A stretch of 64,000 nt of DNA from Promethearchaeota archaeon (GTDB lineage: Archaea; Asgardarchaeota; Lokiarchaeia; Sigynarchaeales; SOKP01): NCBI GenBank assembly GCA_014730295.1, contig WJIN01000345.1, positions 1-64,000 on the forward strand. Direction: 5' to 3'. The translations under genes and the position numbers were made by a program. Position 1 is the first letter of the stretch; every line of letters begins with the position of its first letter. A model generated the notes under the pieces. That model was not told the DNA's origin. It saw nothing but the letters and a program-made list of their open reading frames with translations, and did no database searches. Positions 54,203-63,083 of the stretch are shown here, piece by piece.

Positions 54203-55939
54203 ATGGCTATGTCAGAATCTTATAATAATAACGTTATAAACGTAGAGACTATACAATTTCCGCAGCATTTATTACTCCCCTCTGTTCAAAATATTCTTAA
54301 ATTGAGGATTATCAATAATTCCGATAAGCAAGAGAATGTAAGGCTAAATATTTCTGGAGAACGGGTAGATATCACTATTAAAAATAGTGATTCTGATACC
54401 ATCTCAATCCCTCAAAATGACAATAAAGTTCTTGATCTGGAGATTCTCCCGAAGGCTGACGGGTTTGGCATCATTTCAATTGAAGTAGAATGGTTTAAGG
54501 TAGTTCAATTTACGGTAAAAGTACAAAAAGTACGAGAGAATGTACCTACTGAGAAAACTAATGAGATTTGGCAGAAGTATACTCCTCCACCGAGTTTAGA
54601 ACCAGAAGGTTTTGATCCCAATGAATTTTTATTGGATTTATCAAAAGGAGAAATAAAAAAGCTTAATAAAGGCATTTGCAAGCTGGAAGACGAACTGGAA
54701 GATACCCCCCCTGAGGAGGCTATAAAAATAGCAGATTTAAAAAACGAATTAAGCGAATGTCTCCAATCATTAATAAAAGCGTATATCCACAATCAAGAAT
54801 TTGATAATGCATTATCCATTATTCGAGAACACTCCAATGAGCAAAATAAAGAATATCTATTGAGAAATGCTATCCGTGCTTACTTTTTCATAGATTTTGA
54901 AAGTATGATAAGTGCAATTGATTTAATTGATGATGTTAACGATAAATCCGCATTGATGAAAACTGTATCGCTGGATTTAATAAAGAAGAATCCATCGAAT
55001 GCTCTTCAAGTGTTAGAAAAATTACGGGAAGAGAGAGACTTTTATGTCCGAGGTATATTCCAAATCATCCTGAATTTTTTAAATAACAGTCAGAATGAGC
55101 AAGCGGAATCATTATTAATGAAGCTTTTTTATTTGGCTAAAAATGGAGAAAACATCAATTATGATTTAATGAAGGATGTCGTATATAGTATCGCAGAAAA
55201 ATTTACTCCACAAAAAGCCGAAAAAGTAATACTCTCCATAGAAGATCAGCAATTGAAAGAAAAACTTGCAAAAGATCTATTTGATGATATTTATAGAATG
55301 GTAGATGAAGTTCGGGAAAAAATCGAGCATCGATCAATTGCGTCCTATCGTTATCGTGTAAATATATCAACACAACAGGGAGAGAATTTTACAAAATTTG
55401 CTGCTATGGGCGGAAACGTAAGCGATAATATCCTTGCTGGACAATTTGATTTTGATATTCTTGTAGTTTCTTTAATTAGTCAAAATTTCAGTCTTTTTCC
55501 CACTTTAGATCGATTATATTCTGATATCGCCCAACAAGATGAAAAACAAATCGGGTATGTGATTTTTCCCTCTAAAGAAAGTCTTAATCAAGAGGAACTT
55601 CCAATTCTTTCAGAAGTGTTAAAAAGACTGATCGCAAGTAAAACACAAGCCATACAGATGAAAATCTATAATATCGATTTCATCCCCTACCTCGGGAAAC
55701 CAACATTAATCATAGGAGCTGAAGAATCTCGAGGACTCCCACTAAAAGAGAAGCTAGAACGTTCATTAAGCAGCGTTAATATTAATTTGAATACAGATTT
55801 ATTCGAGGGTGGGAAGATAATAGGGTATCTCATGAAAATATTTAACCAACAGATAACTCGGCCAATCAATTTGGTTTTTTCATATGAGTTTATTAATCAA
55901 TATGAAGAATTTCTAAATTGTATCAATCTCTTAGTTTAA
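54203..55939 (+). CDS. Ig-like beta-sandwich plus alpha-solenoid protein, unknown
   Basis: 578 residues, no signal peptide. Residues 10-108 look like an Ig/appendage-type beta-sandwich (LLLPSVQNILKLRIINNSD, then KVLDLEILPKADGFGIISI). A proline linker (PPPSLEPEGFDP) is followed by a helical repeat region at about 140-385 resembling TPR-like solenoids (SLIKAYIHNQEFDNALSII is a TPR-like helix pair). The last 180 residues are alternating alpha/beta. No family recognised. The layout is reminiscent of adaptor or coat proteins, but this is only architectural resemblance. Confidence 0.75.
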   Translation: MAMSESYNNNVINVETIQFPQHLLLPSVQNILKLRIINNSDKQENVRLNISGERVDITIKNSDSDTISIPQNDNKVLDLEILPKADGFGIISIEVEWFKVVQFTVKVQKVRENVPTEKTNEIWQKYTPPPSLEPEGFDPNEFLLDLSKGEIKKLNKGICKLEDELEDTPPEEAIKIADLKNELSECLQSLIKAYIHNQEFDNALSIIREHSNEQNKEYLLRNAIRAYFFIDFESMISAIDLIDDVNDKSALMKTVSLDLIKKNPSNALQVLEKLREERDFYVRGIFQIILNFLNNSQNEQAESLLMKLFYLAKNGENINYDLMKDVVYSIAEKFTPQKAEKVILSIEDQQLKEKLAKDLFDDIYRMVDEVREKIEHRSIASYRYRVNISTQQGENFTKFAAMGGNVSDNILAGQFDFDILVVSLISQNFSLFPTLDRLYSDIAQQDEKQIGYVIFPSKESLNQEELPILSEVLKRLIASKTQAIQMKIYNIDFIPYLGKPTLIIGAEESRGLPLKEKLERSLSSVNINLNTDLFEGGKIIGYLMKIFNQQITRPINLVFSYEFINQYEEFLNCINLLV

Positions 55940-56208
55940 AGGAATAGAAAATAAGTGATATTTATTATATTAATTTAAACCTTTCTTTTCATTAGTATAT
56001 TTTTTTCTTTATAAATCAGATTCGACTCGTTCACTTAGATTACAAATTTTTTTAATGATTGATATTTTTGTTAAAATTCCAAGGATAAATAAAAAACATT
56101 AATTAATCTGTATTTATAACTTTAATATAACACAATTCAATATTTTCACCAATTGTACATATTATTTTTAATTATATAATCGAGCAATTTTATAGGGATT
56201 AGAATACA
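55940..56208. other. Intergenic region before the GCS2-type gene
   Basis: About 270 bases, over 75% A+T by eye, no gene seen. A TATA-like run near 56162-56178 may be the promoter of the ligase gene. Confidence 0.35.
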
Positions 56209-57915
56209 ATGGGCTTGAGAAAGAAAAAGAAAAAAGATGATGAAAATAATGAAGAAGCTGCCAGCCCTTTCGGGACATTTTCTCAATTAATTAAAGGATC
56301 CAGCAACCCCACGGGTAGTTCCACCGAGCGGAAGATCCCTGATTTTCGCCCGGGTAAAAAAGGAGACCGATTTGGAGAATCTGTGGACAGATCTGGGGAT
56401 AAACTATTTCTGGGATCGGATTACAGAGAAATATTTACCGATTCGCGGGGTTGGTCGGAAATATTAAACGATTTAGAACATTGGACACCATTACCATATA
56501 CCCATGGGATGGAAATGGAACTAATTATCGCCGATGATGATGGAAATTATCCTCCTGGAGACGAAATGGTATATCGGATGAAAGAAATTGTGAAGGATGC
56601 TATAAAAATTATGGATCAAATCCTATATGAAGGACGCAGTGATTTCCTTCCGGTCCCTGAGTTTATACGGAATAAAGTCTTAGCTCGACCATGGGGGCAA
56701 GAAGATATTGAAAAAGGGTATGTAATGGATATTCGATATCAAGTCGGTGATTCTTCGGTAGATATTGATACGTTTGGACGAGATGGAAATGTTACGGCTA
56801 TCACATATATATTAGAACTCGTCACACCTCCGTGTGAATATGTGGAAGAATTAGCATATTGGTCGAGTACATTATTCCTCTTGGCAAAAACCACATTACC
56901 AAGTGATCTTCATATTATCGCTTCTGCGGTGAATCCAGCCACAAAAGAGTACCAGAGAGGATTAACGCAGGGTGACCACCATCATCTAGGTAGTTTTAAG
57001 TCAGAACTGGAGAAAATACAAGCCTATTGCATGATTAGGAATTTTCTCCCGCACTTAATCGCTCTTTCTCCCAACTCGCCGATTATAAATAATAAACCGA
57101 CAGATGTAGTGAAAATCATAAAGAACCGAATAACCGCACCCAATTGTGTGCGTTCTTTACGCCTTAAATTCAATGCATCTATGTTGAGCAATAATGATCC
57201 AAAACATTTCATCCCTTATCTCACCTCAACAGATCAGAATGCTCAAACTCATTTCCTTAACGTTATCGCTAAGGCTAGCTTAGAAGATGGAAGGTTTCAA
57301 GATGTCTTTCCTTTTACCGATTGGAATACAATTGAGGTAAGAGTTTGCGATGCACAACTTTCTATTTGTCGAAGGATAGGCATCGGTTTGTTAATTGAAA
57401 CACTATGTTATAAAGCTCGAAAACTTCTGGCGCAAGGAACATGGGTACCAGATGCGGGAAGCGAAACTATCGCATCTAACAGGAAAAGAGCCGTCGAGAG
57501 AGGATTAATCGCATTATTCAGACCCGCAGAAAATTTAACACGCGAATTTCTTTCTCAGTATGATCCAGAGTTTGCAAAACAATATTTGGGACCCGAAGAC
57601 CAACCCATACGATATATGATGCAAGCATGTCAGAGAATGTTTTTCTATCTAAAAGATGAGCTCAAAGAGTTAGGATTTCTCTATTCACCCTTTCTCAAAC
57701 CGCTCTTACAGAGTGTATTCGGGAATGTGAGTTATGCTGAACCACCTATAACAGAAGCAGAATATCAATTATCGCTCTATGATTATAAGGTAAAGAATGG
57801 GGAGGACCCTAATATCCTATACGATTTGATTTATTTCACAGTACAATATTGTCAAGATCCGCTTAACAATCCGCTCACAGGCGTGCTCACCCTCCCAAAA
57901 GAAATGTATGATTAA
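56209..57915 (+). CDS. GCS2-type carboxylate-amine ligase (glutamate-cysteine ligase family 2)
   Basis: 568 residues. After a 90-residue charged, disordered-looking N-terminus the GCS2 core begins: THGMEMELIIAD (metal-binding Glu pair), LELVTPPCEYVEEL, GDHHHLGSF, RNFLPHLIALSPNSPI, and TIEVRVCDAQLSICRRIG, the hallmark of this family. Enzymes of this group join an amino acid to glutamate or another carboxylate with ATP (glutamate-cysteine ligase, YbdK-like). The amine substrate here is unknown. It converges with the Rag-like GTPase gene. Confidence 0.88.
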   Translation: MGLRKKKKKDDENNEEAASPFGTFSQLIKGSSNPTGSSTERKIPDFRPGKKGDRFGESVDRSGDKLFLGSDYREIFTDSRGWSEILNDLEHWTPLPYTHGMEMELIIADDDGNYPPGDEMVYRMKEIVKDAIKIMDQILYEGRSDFLPVPEFIRNKVLARPWGQEDIEKGYVMDIRYQVGDSSVDIDTFGRDGNVTAITYILELVTPPCEYVEELAYWSSTLFLLAKTTLPSDLHIIASAVNPATKEYQRGLTQGDHHHLGSFKSELEKIQAYCMIRNFLPHLIALSPNSPIINNKPTDVVKIIKNRITAPNCVRSLRLKFNASMLSNNDPKHFIPYLTSTDQNAQTHFLNVIAKASLEDGRFQDVFPFTDWNTIEVRVCDAQLSICRRIGIGLLIETLCYKARKLLAQGTWVPDAGSETIASNRKRAVERGLIALFRPAENLTREFLSQYDPEFAKQYLGPEDQPIRYMMQACQRMFFYLKDELKELGFLYSPFLKPLLQSVFGNVSYAEPPITEAEYQLSLYDYKVKNGEDPNILYDLIYFTVQYCQDPLNNPLTGVLTLPKEMYD

Positions 57916-57977
57916 GGTTATTCAGAAATCATTTAAAAAGATACTTATATAATTGTGTACATTAATTGGGATATTAG

Positions 57978-59210
57978 TTATGGCGGGGGTTTTAACTGAG
58001 TTTTTTCGATTTTTTCCCCGGAACTGGATTCATCTTTTTTTATAATCACATCATCCAATTCTTTTTCTGTTTTTGTCTTCATTTTATTCTTTTCCATTGA
58101 AGCTACCTCCGTTTCCGTCTGATCTGATTCAATATCAGTCGTCTCTAATTCTCCTACATCTTTACCTTCCAATTGTGCGACGCGTTTTTGTAAATTCATA
58201 AGATTCGTACTTAACTCCACCACCGCATCTAAGGTCTTTTCCATAATTCTTCCGACTCTTTCCATCTTCCTTTCTAAATTATCCTCTTTAATTCCTTTAT
58301 CTTCCACTATATCTTTAATAAGCTTGACAAATTTAGGCTCATTAGAAAAGCTAGAGTAAATGGAGGTCATATAAATATCGTAATCATAATCATTATCCTT
58401 GAGAATCGGTTTTATTAGATATTTTACATACTCTATATTCAATAATGTTTCGATATCATTCTCAATGGCGGGATCATACTTATGGATAAATATCATGAAA
58501 TATGGGGACTCCTCCAGTTGGTTTAAAACCTCGACAATACGCTTGAAATATAATATACTTTCCTCGTACTGTTCTGAAGCTTGAATATCTATTACATAGA
58601 TAATCAAATCAATCCCCAAGAAGTATTTTTCGGGATCCTTCAAATATTCTTCGCGATGATCTTCTTGCCCTCCGAAATCCCAAATATAAAAGACCATCTC
58701 ATCCGTTTCGATTTCGCTTCTCTCAACCCCCCTGGTTGGCTCTAATGAGGCTAGGTCCTGAATTCCCAGTTGGCCTCCAAATCTAGATAAGAGGGAAGTC
58801 TTTCCAGCATTCGATAAACCTAATACAACCGTCTTTTGTTCTTTCTTCTTGATTGGTTCCTTTTTTTCTTGAGCCTTTATAAATAATAAGCTGAGCGTGA
58901 CTGCTTTCTTTAGTTTTTCCCCAAAATCGGGAAATTTCTCAGAGATTGCTGAGATGGGTGTTGCATCTATATCATCACGACTTTCAAGACTTTCAACGGG
59001 AGCGTTGGGATCAAGATTTGTTAAATCTTTTATTGATTCAATCTTAAGCAGCTCCCTCATTTCCCTTGCCAAATCTTCGTTAATAAATTTAAAGGAACTA
59101 GGGGCTAATTCTAAGATTTTAGAAACTGTATCAGCATTTTGATCTTTGAGAATATCTGTCTCTAAGAATTTTGTAACAATTCGTATATCTTCAGTCGAAT
59201 TTTGATTCAT
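57978..59210 (-). CDS. Rag/Gtr-like GTPase with helical N-terminus and C-terminal coil
   Basis: 410 residues. Residues 1-120 are helical with a helix-hairpin-helix-like segment (ELAPSSFKFINEDLAREM). The G domain (about 126-315) has G1 GLSNAGKTS (131-139), switch I EPTRGVERS, G3 WDFGGQ (177-182) and G4 HKYD (243-246) inside MIFIHKYDPAIEND, which closely follows the RagC/Gtr pattern, then a TSIY-type G5. A C-terminal coiled coil and a Lys/Glu-rich tail follow. There is no roadblock domain, which eukaryotic Rags have. The HKxD motif should still bind guanine, as in Rag GTPases. It shares SLEPTRG with the GTPase at 62.2 kb. Single gene. Confidence 0.88.
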   Translation of the reverse strand: MNQNSTEDIRIVTKFLETDILKDQNADTVSKILELAPSSFKFINEDLAREMRELLKIESIKDLTNLDPNAPVESLESRDDIDATPISAISEKFPDFGEKLKKAVTLSLLFIKAQEKKEPIKKKEQKTVVLGLSNAGKTSLLSRFGGQLGIQDLASLEPTRGVERSEIETDEMVFYIWDFGGQEDHREEYLKDPEKYFLGIDLIIYVIDIQASEQYEESILYFKRIVEVLNQLEESPYFMIFIHKYDPAIENDIETLLNIEYVKYLIKPILKDNDYDYDIYMTSIYSSFSNEPKFVKLIKDIVEDKGIKEDNLERKMERVGRIMEKTLDAVVELSTNLMNLQKRVAQLEGKDVGELETTDIESDQTETEVASMEKNKMKTKTEKELDDVIIKKDESSSGEKIEKTQLKPPP

Positions 59211-59687
59211 TTTGTTTAGTCACTCAAAAAAGTAGTATGTCTCTACTAATGCAGTATGAAAATTATGTTATTAAAGGATTTGTATAAAAAAGCATAGATT
59301 TTTATAAAAATTTGTTAGAAAAAGTAGACTTTGGCGAGGGGATTTCGAAATTAGTGCAAAATAATGGTTTCTAATTAGAAAAAACCATACTATAATTCAT
59401 TTAAAGGAAAATTTTAATTTACTTCTATATGCTAATTTTATCACTTGTACTAATAATTATTATTAATCCTTCTTAAAATAGTTAGAAATCTGAATGCTTT
59501 ATCTCTGAATTTGTTTCGAGGAGATTTTTATTAATTTTGAACAAACTCAGTTAGACTAATCTTATATATTCAAAACATTTTAATTATATCATAATCTAAA
59601 TAAATCGATATTTGGTATAAAATAATTTCTAAATTTGAAGTGTAGATTTTTATAATTACATTAATATTCACTATATTTCACATAAAA
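59211..59687. other. Intergenic region without a recognised gene
   Basis: 477 bases between divergent genes, strongly AT-rich. I read no credible ORF on either strand and no tRNA or repeat. It should contain the divergent promoters of the Rag-like GTPase and amidohydrolase genes. Confidence 0.5.
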
Positions 59688-61235
59688 ATGCTAGTCGCCA
59701 CTATAGAAGAGGATGGGAAAAAGAGAAGAGAAGAGATCTTTGTAATCGACTCTCACAGCCATCTAGGGAAGGATGAGGATGGAGCCACGATGATGAACCC
59801 TCTCGCCCCTGGAAGCGGCAGTTTTGATTTCTGGAGCAAAATTCAGGGAAGAATAATCGAAGATTGGGAAGAATCTGGTGAACAATCATTTCACACGAGA
59901 ATGGATGGAAATAATGTGAACATTTCATTCTCATTTGAACCATATCCATTTGCTGATAAACTTTTCACCTATTTACAAAAGCTTGGGAAGAAGTATTCAG
60001 ATATTAGGGAAAAACTAAAGTTCAATACATTTATCGATATGGCTGTGGTATTTCCTTTTCAAGATATATTCCGAGATAAACAACCTGAAGCATTATATCG
60101 CGCCAGTAATGTAAATATCTCACGATTTACAAACCAATTACCTTTTTCATTAAAGATTATGGGATATTGTCGTGTAGACCCCCAAGAAGGGCATAAAGCG
60201 ATTAATGAGGTCAAATATGCTCGAGAAACATTAGGATTGCGAGGTCTTAAATTACATCCGAGAAGTGAAGGATGGGTTGACGCGGTTAGGACGGGGGAAC
60301 CAATCCCGATCATGTTGGAAGCCATTAAACATTCCATGCCAATCATATTTGATACGCGTGGAAAAAAGACCATCATGGATTTAGGAGAGTTAATTCGCAA
60401 CACCCGCAATATGCTCAAAAATAAATATCCTGATTTATTACCGCATTTTAAAGCAATAATTGCACATTTTGCTCAAGGAAATGTAGGTGATTATGAGGTT
60501 TATAATACAGTGGTCCAACCAAATACATATGGAGACCTTTCAATGCTTCACGGAGAAGGGGCAAAAAACTTTTTCAAAGATTTTAGACAATGGTTTGAAA
60601 ATAACCATAAAGAAAATATAGATAATAGGTCATGGTCAGAATATCTCTTATTTGCTACTGATTATCCCTATTTTGGCGAAATTCACGCCGAGAAGTTACT
60701 AATCAATCTTTTTAATAAAGATTTCTTTGAGAACGGCGGTACTCTACGCGATACTAAGAATATTTTAGGATTAAATCAAATCCGCATTTTACCGGAATAT
60801 AGCATGAAACAAGAATTGACCTATAAAAATTCCTATGCTACAACAATTATCTCAAACCCCCAATATCCTACTGATCAAAAGAGTAGTTATGAAATGGCGA
60901 TATCAGCACTCGCGAAATTGATTGCCGATAATAAGATTGATATTAAGAGGTTCTTCTTCGAATTTGAGAATGATTGGAATTCTTTAAGTAATAATGTTTT
61001 GATAGCTGCGATAAAAAAATCCACTAAAGAGGAGGTCCCACTCTATCTGGTTGAGATGATCGAAAATCACCTCTCTTTACTCTCCCCATTGGCTTCTTAT
61101 TCAAGATGGAAAAAGTTTGGCTATAAGTTCTTCAATCCCGACGATAGAAACTTCTTCTCATCATTAATGAAGAACTATTACTTAGCTAATACTATTGAAG
61201 ATGCTGAAAAGGGATTATTAGAAATTTTTCCATAA
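59688..61235 (+). CDS. Amidohydrolase-2-family TIM-barrel protein with C-terminal helical part
   Basis: 515 residues. Metal-dependent hydrolase motifs appear in order: VIDSHSHLG (HxH, about 24-26), GLRGLKLHPRSEGW, PIIFD, AIIAHFAQGNVGD and LLFATDYPYFGE (final Asp). This is the pattern of the amidohydrolase-2 branch, which includes decarboxylases and lactonases. The barrel ends near residue 375, and about 140 further residues, mostly helical, have no match. The substrate is unknown, and no other pathway gene is adjacent. Confidence 0.82.
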   Translation: MLVATIEEDGKKRREEIFVIDSHSHLGKDEDGATMMNPLAPGSGSFDFWSKIQGRIIEDWEESGEQSFHTRMDGNNVNISFSFEPYPFADKLFTYLQKLGKKYSDIREKLKFNTFIDMAVVFPFQDIFRDKQPEALYRASNVNISRFTNQLPFSLKIMGYCRVDPQEGHKAINEVKYARETLGLRGLKLHPRSEGWVDAVRTGEPIPIMLEAIKHSMPIIFDTRGKKTIMDLGELIRNTRNMLKNKYPDLLPHFKAIIAHFAQGNVGDYEVYNTVVQPNTYGDLSMLHGEGAKNFFKDFRQWFENNHKENIDNRSWSEYLLFATDYPYFGEIHAEKLLINLFNKDFFENGGTLRDTKNILGLNQIRILPEYSMKQELTYKNSYATTIISNPQYPTDQKSSYEMAISALAKLIADNKIDIKRFFFEFENDWNSLSNNVLIAAIKKSTKEEVPLYLVEMIENHLSLLSPLASYSRWKKFGYKFFNPDDRNFFSSLMKNYYLANTIEDAEKGLLEIFP

Positions 61236-61459
61236 AATTTTTTTATGGTTTTCATCATTTGTGGTAAAATTTATTGACTTTTTTATAAATTATGTGATAT
61301 ATTTATAAGATTTAATACTCGAAATTAAAAGTGTATGTTTTTATTATTAATATAAGTTAATAATTGTGTAAATAAAACATGGTTTTTACGTTTTTTTACC
61401 GAAAAATAATATGACAATTATTTTTTTATAAAATTGTCGAAAAAATATTGTAATATATA

Positions 61460-62146
61460 ATGAAGAATATGGAAAACCAGGTCAGCATGACTGGGGAATA
61501 TAAAATTAATTCTGAGGAAGATGGGTTATCAGTATATTTAGAAAAATTTCCATTTATCACGATAATAGGAAAGTATGATCATATTTTAGGTCCAAGCTGT
61601 TTATATACACCTGTAGAATATGAGGATGAAAATTTCATCAAAAATTTACTTCGAGATGCTCTTAATACAAAAAATAAGTTTGTAATTCTAAATCACGATA
61701 AATTTTATTCTCAGACATGTAAGGTAAGAATTAATGATGAAGATGCGCGAGGGAGGAATCAACTATATGCAATTATTTTGCTCAGACATATTGAAAAGCC
61801 TTTGATCCCTACGGTGCATTTTAAGAAAATAGAAATGCTTTTCCGTAAAGTGGGAGAAGCGGAAATTTTAAAAGATAATATAAATGTTTTTGATGAATTT
61901 GCCCGGCAGATTAGAGAGACCTATTTTAATAAGGATGAATTACTTCCGTTGGAATCATGTAATCTCAAGGTAAGAAGTGGAGTGAACACCATACAGGGTT
62001 TTTGTGAATTAATTTTGGAAGAAAAAACCAAGAGGAAAATGTTGTCGGATGAGATGATTATAGACTATGTCAATTTAATGCTTGATTCTTGTGATGAAAT
62101 TATCAAGGCTTTAGAAGAAAACCTTCAAGGTTCTTTTCATGGATAA
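61460..62146 (+). CDS. Longin-like (DENN/C9orf72-type) N-terminus fused to a histidine-less DHp-like helix pair
   Basis: 228 residues. Residues about 28-125 read FPFITIIGKYDHILGPSCL, a helix, FVILNHDKFYSQTCKVRIN and QLYAIILLRHI, the strand-turn-helix-strand order of longin domains. The YDHILGP turn resembles the DNILGP of human C9orf72 and similar turns in DENN-type proteins. Residues 165-222 (KVRSGVNTIQGFCELILEE then a second helix) resemble the dimerisation and phosphotransfer helices of histidine kinases, but the expected His is Leu. First gene of an operon with a Rag-like GTPase 27 bases downstream. I infer a GTPase regulator; this is not established. Confidence 0.7.
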   Translation: MKNMENQVSMTGEYKINSEEDGLSVYLEKFPFITIIGKYDHILGPSCLYTPVEYEDENFIKNLLRDALNTKNKFVILNHDKFYSQTCKVRINDEDARGRNQLYAIILLRHIEKPLIPTVHFKKIEMLFRKVGEAEILKDNINVFDEFARQIRETYFNKDELLPLESCNLKVRSGVNTIQGFCELILEEKTKRKMLSDEMIIDYVNLMLDSCDEIIKALEENLQGSFHG

Positions 62147-62173
62147 ATAAAAAGAGGATGTGATAAATTTAGA

Positions 62174-63061
62174 ATGGATAAAGACAAAAAGATCATTATT
62201 TGTGGTCCTCCTAACAGCGGAAAAACTACGATAGTAAACGTATTTTTTAAAAAGGCAAATCCGCTAAAACTTTTAAAGAATTCTCTTGAGCCAACAAGAG
62301 GGATCAATTCTGAACAATTTTCACTATTTAGTTCTAATTTGGGTATATTTGACTTGGCTGGACAAGAAAATAAAGATTGGTTTACGAAGGATAAGGATAT
62401 ATTTGAGCATAGTGATATTATAATGTGCGTGTTCGATATTAATAATTCCTTGAAATCAATTGTCTCTTTTATAACAAAAATCCTAAAAATTAAACAGGAC
62501 TCCCACACACTCTCAAAGTGCAAAATCATCACCTTTCTTCATAAGATCGATCTTGCTAACCGGTCTTATATTTCGCAAAAACATAGAGCAGTTTCAAAAT
62601 TTTTTGAGAGTCGTTATCCGGATTTAGAATTTGATTTTTATTTAACATCTATTACAAGACGCTACTTTTATAATACATTTAATATCATTTTAGAGATTCT
62701 GAATCTCCTCTTTCAAAAGGAACTCATTCCAATTAGCAAGAGACAATTCGAATTTCTAAAAACTGAACTCAATCTTATTTTAAAAATCGATCCAAGTGTA
62801 AAATATACCATAGAGACACTTTCAGAGAAGATTAGATTAAATAAAAACGTATTAAATACCCATTTAAAGAGATTGGAGAAATTGGGGTTTCTTACGTTTC
62901 TTAATGATAAAGAAGTTGTTTGCTTCACAGAGAGATGTCAATTTTTTAAACGAGGTTTCTTGAGAGAGATACATAAAATCGAAGAAATAAGTAGGAATAA
63001 GGAAACTAAGTTGTTCTATACGTTAGGAGAACTAAATAACATCCCCGTTGACAAATTATAA
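62174..63061 (+). CDS. Rag/Gtr-like GTPase with C-terminal winged helix
   Basis: 295 residues. G1 GPPNSGKTT (11-19), switch I EPTRGINSEQF with Thr41, G3 DLAGQE (60-65), G4 FLHKIDLANRS (HKxD at 123-126), then DFYLTSITRRYFYNTFN, which follows the RagC-type 'FYLTSIyd' block. Residues about 185-265 form a winged helix-turn-helix (YTIETLSEKIRLNKNVL, HLKRLEKLGFLTFLND) in place of the roadblock domain of eukaryotic Rags. It lies between the longin protein and a PAS sensor on the same strand, so GTP state may be linked to both. DNA binding by the wHTH or its use as a protein interface are both possible. Confidence 0.85.
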   Translation: MDKDKKIIICGPPNSGKTTIVNVFFKKANPLKLLKNSLEPTRGINSEQFSLFSSNLGIFDLAGQENKDWFTKDKDIFEHSDIIMCVFDINNSLKSIVSFITKILKIKQDSHTLSKCKIITFLHKIDLANRSYISQKHRAVSKFFESRYPDLEFDFYLTSITRRYFYNTFNIILEILNLLFQKELIPISKRQFEFLKTELNLILKIDPSVKYTIETLSEKIRLNKNVLNTHLKRLEKLGFLTFLNDKEVVCFTERCQFFKRGFLREIHKIEEISRNKETKLFYTLGELNNIPVDKL

Positions 63062-63083
63062 TTTAGATGGATTGGTGATTAGT

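Noticed and set aside
54203..55939. Coatomer or adaptin homologue
   Set aside because: Only the gross layout is similar and no family motif can be read, so it is listed as unknown with the resemblance noted as inference.
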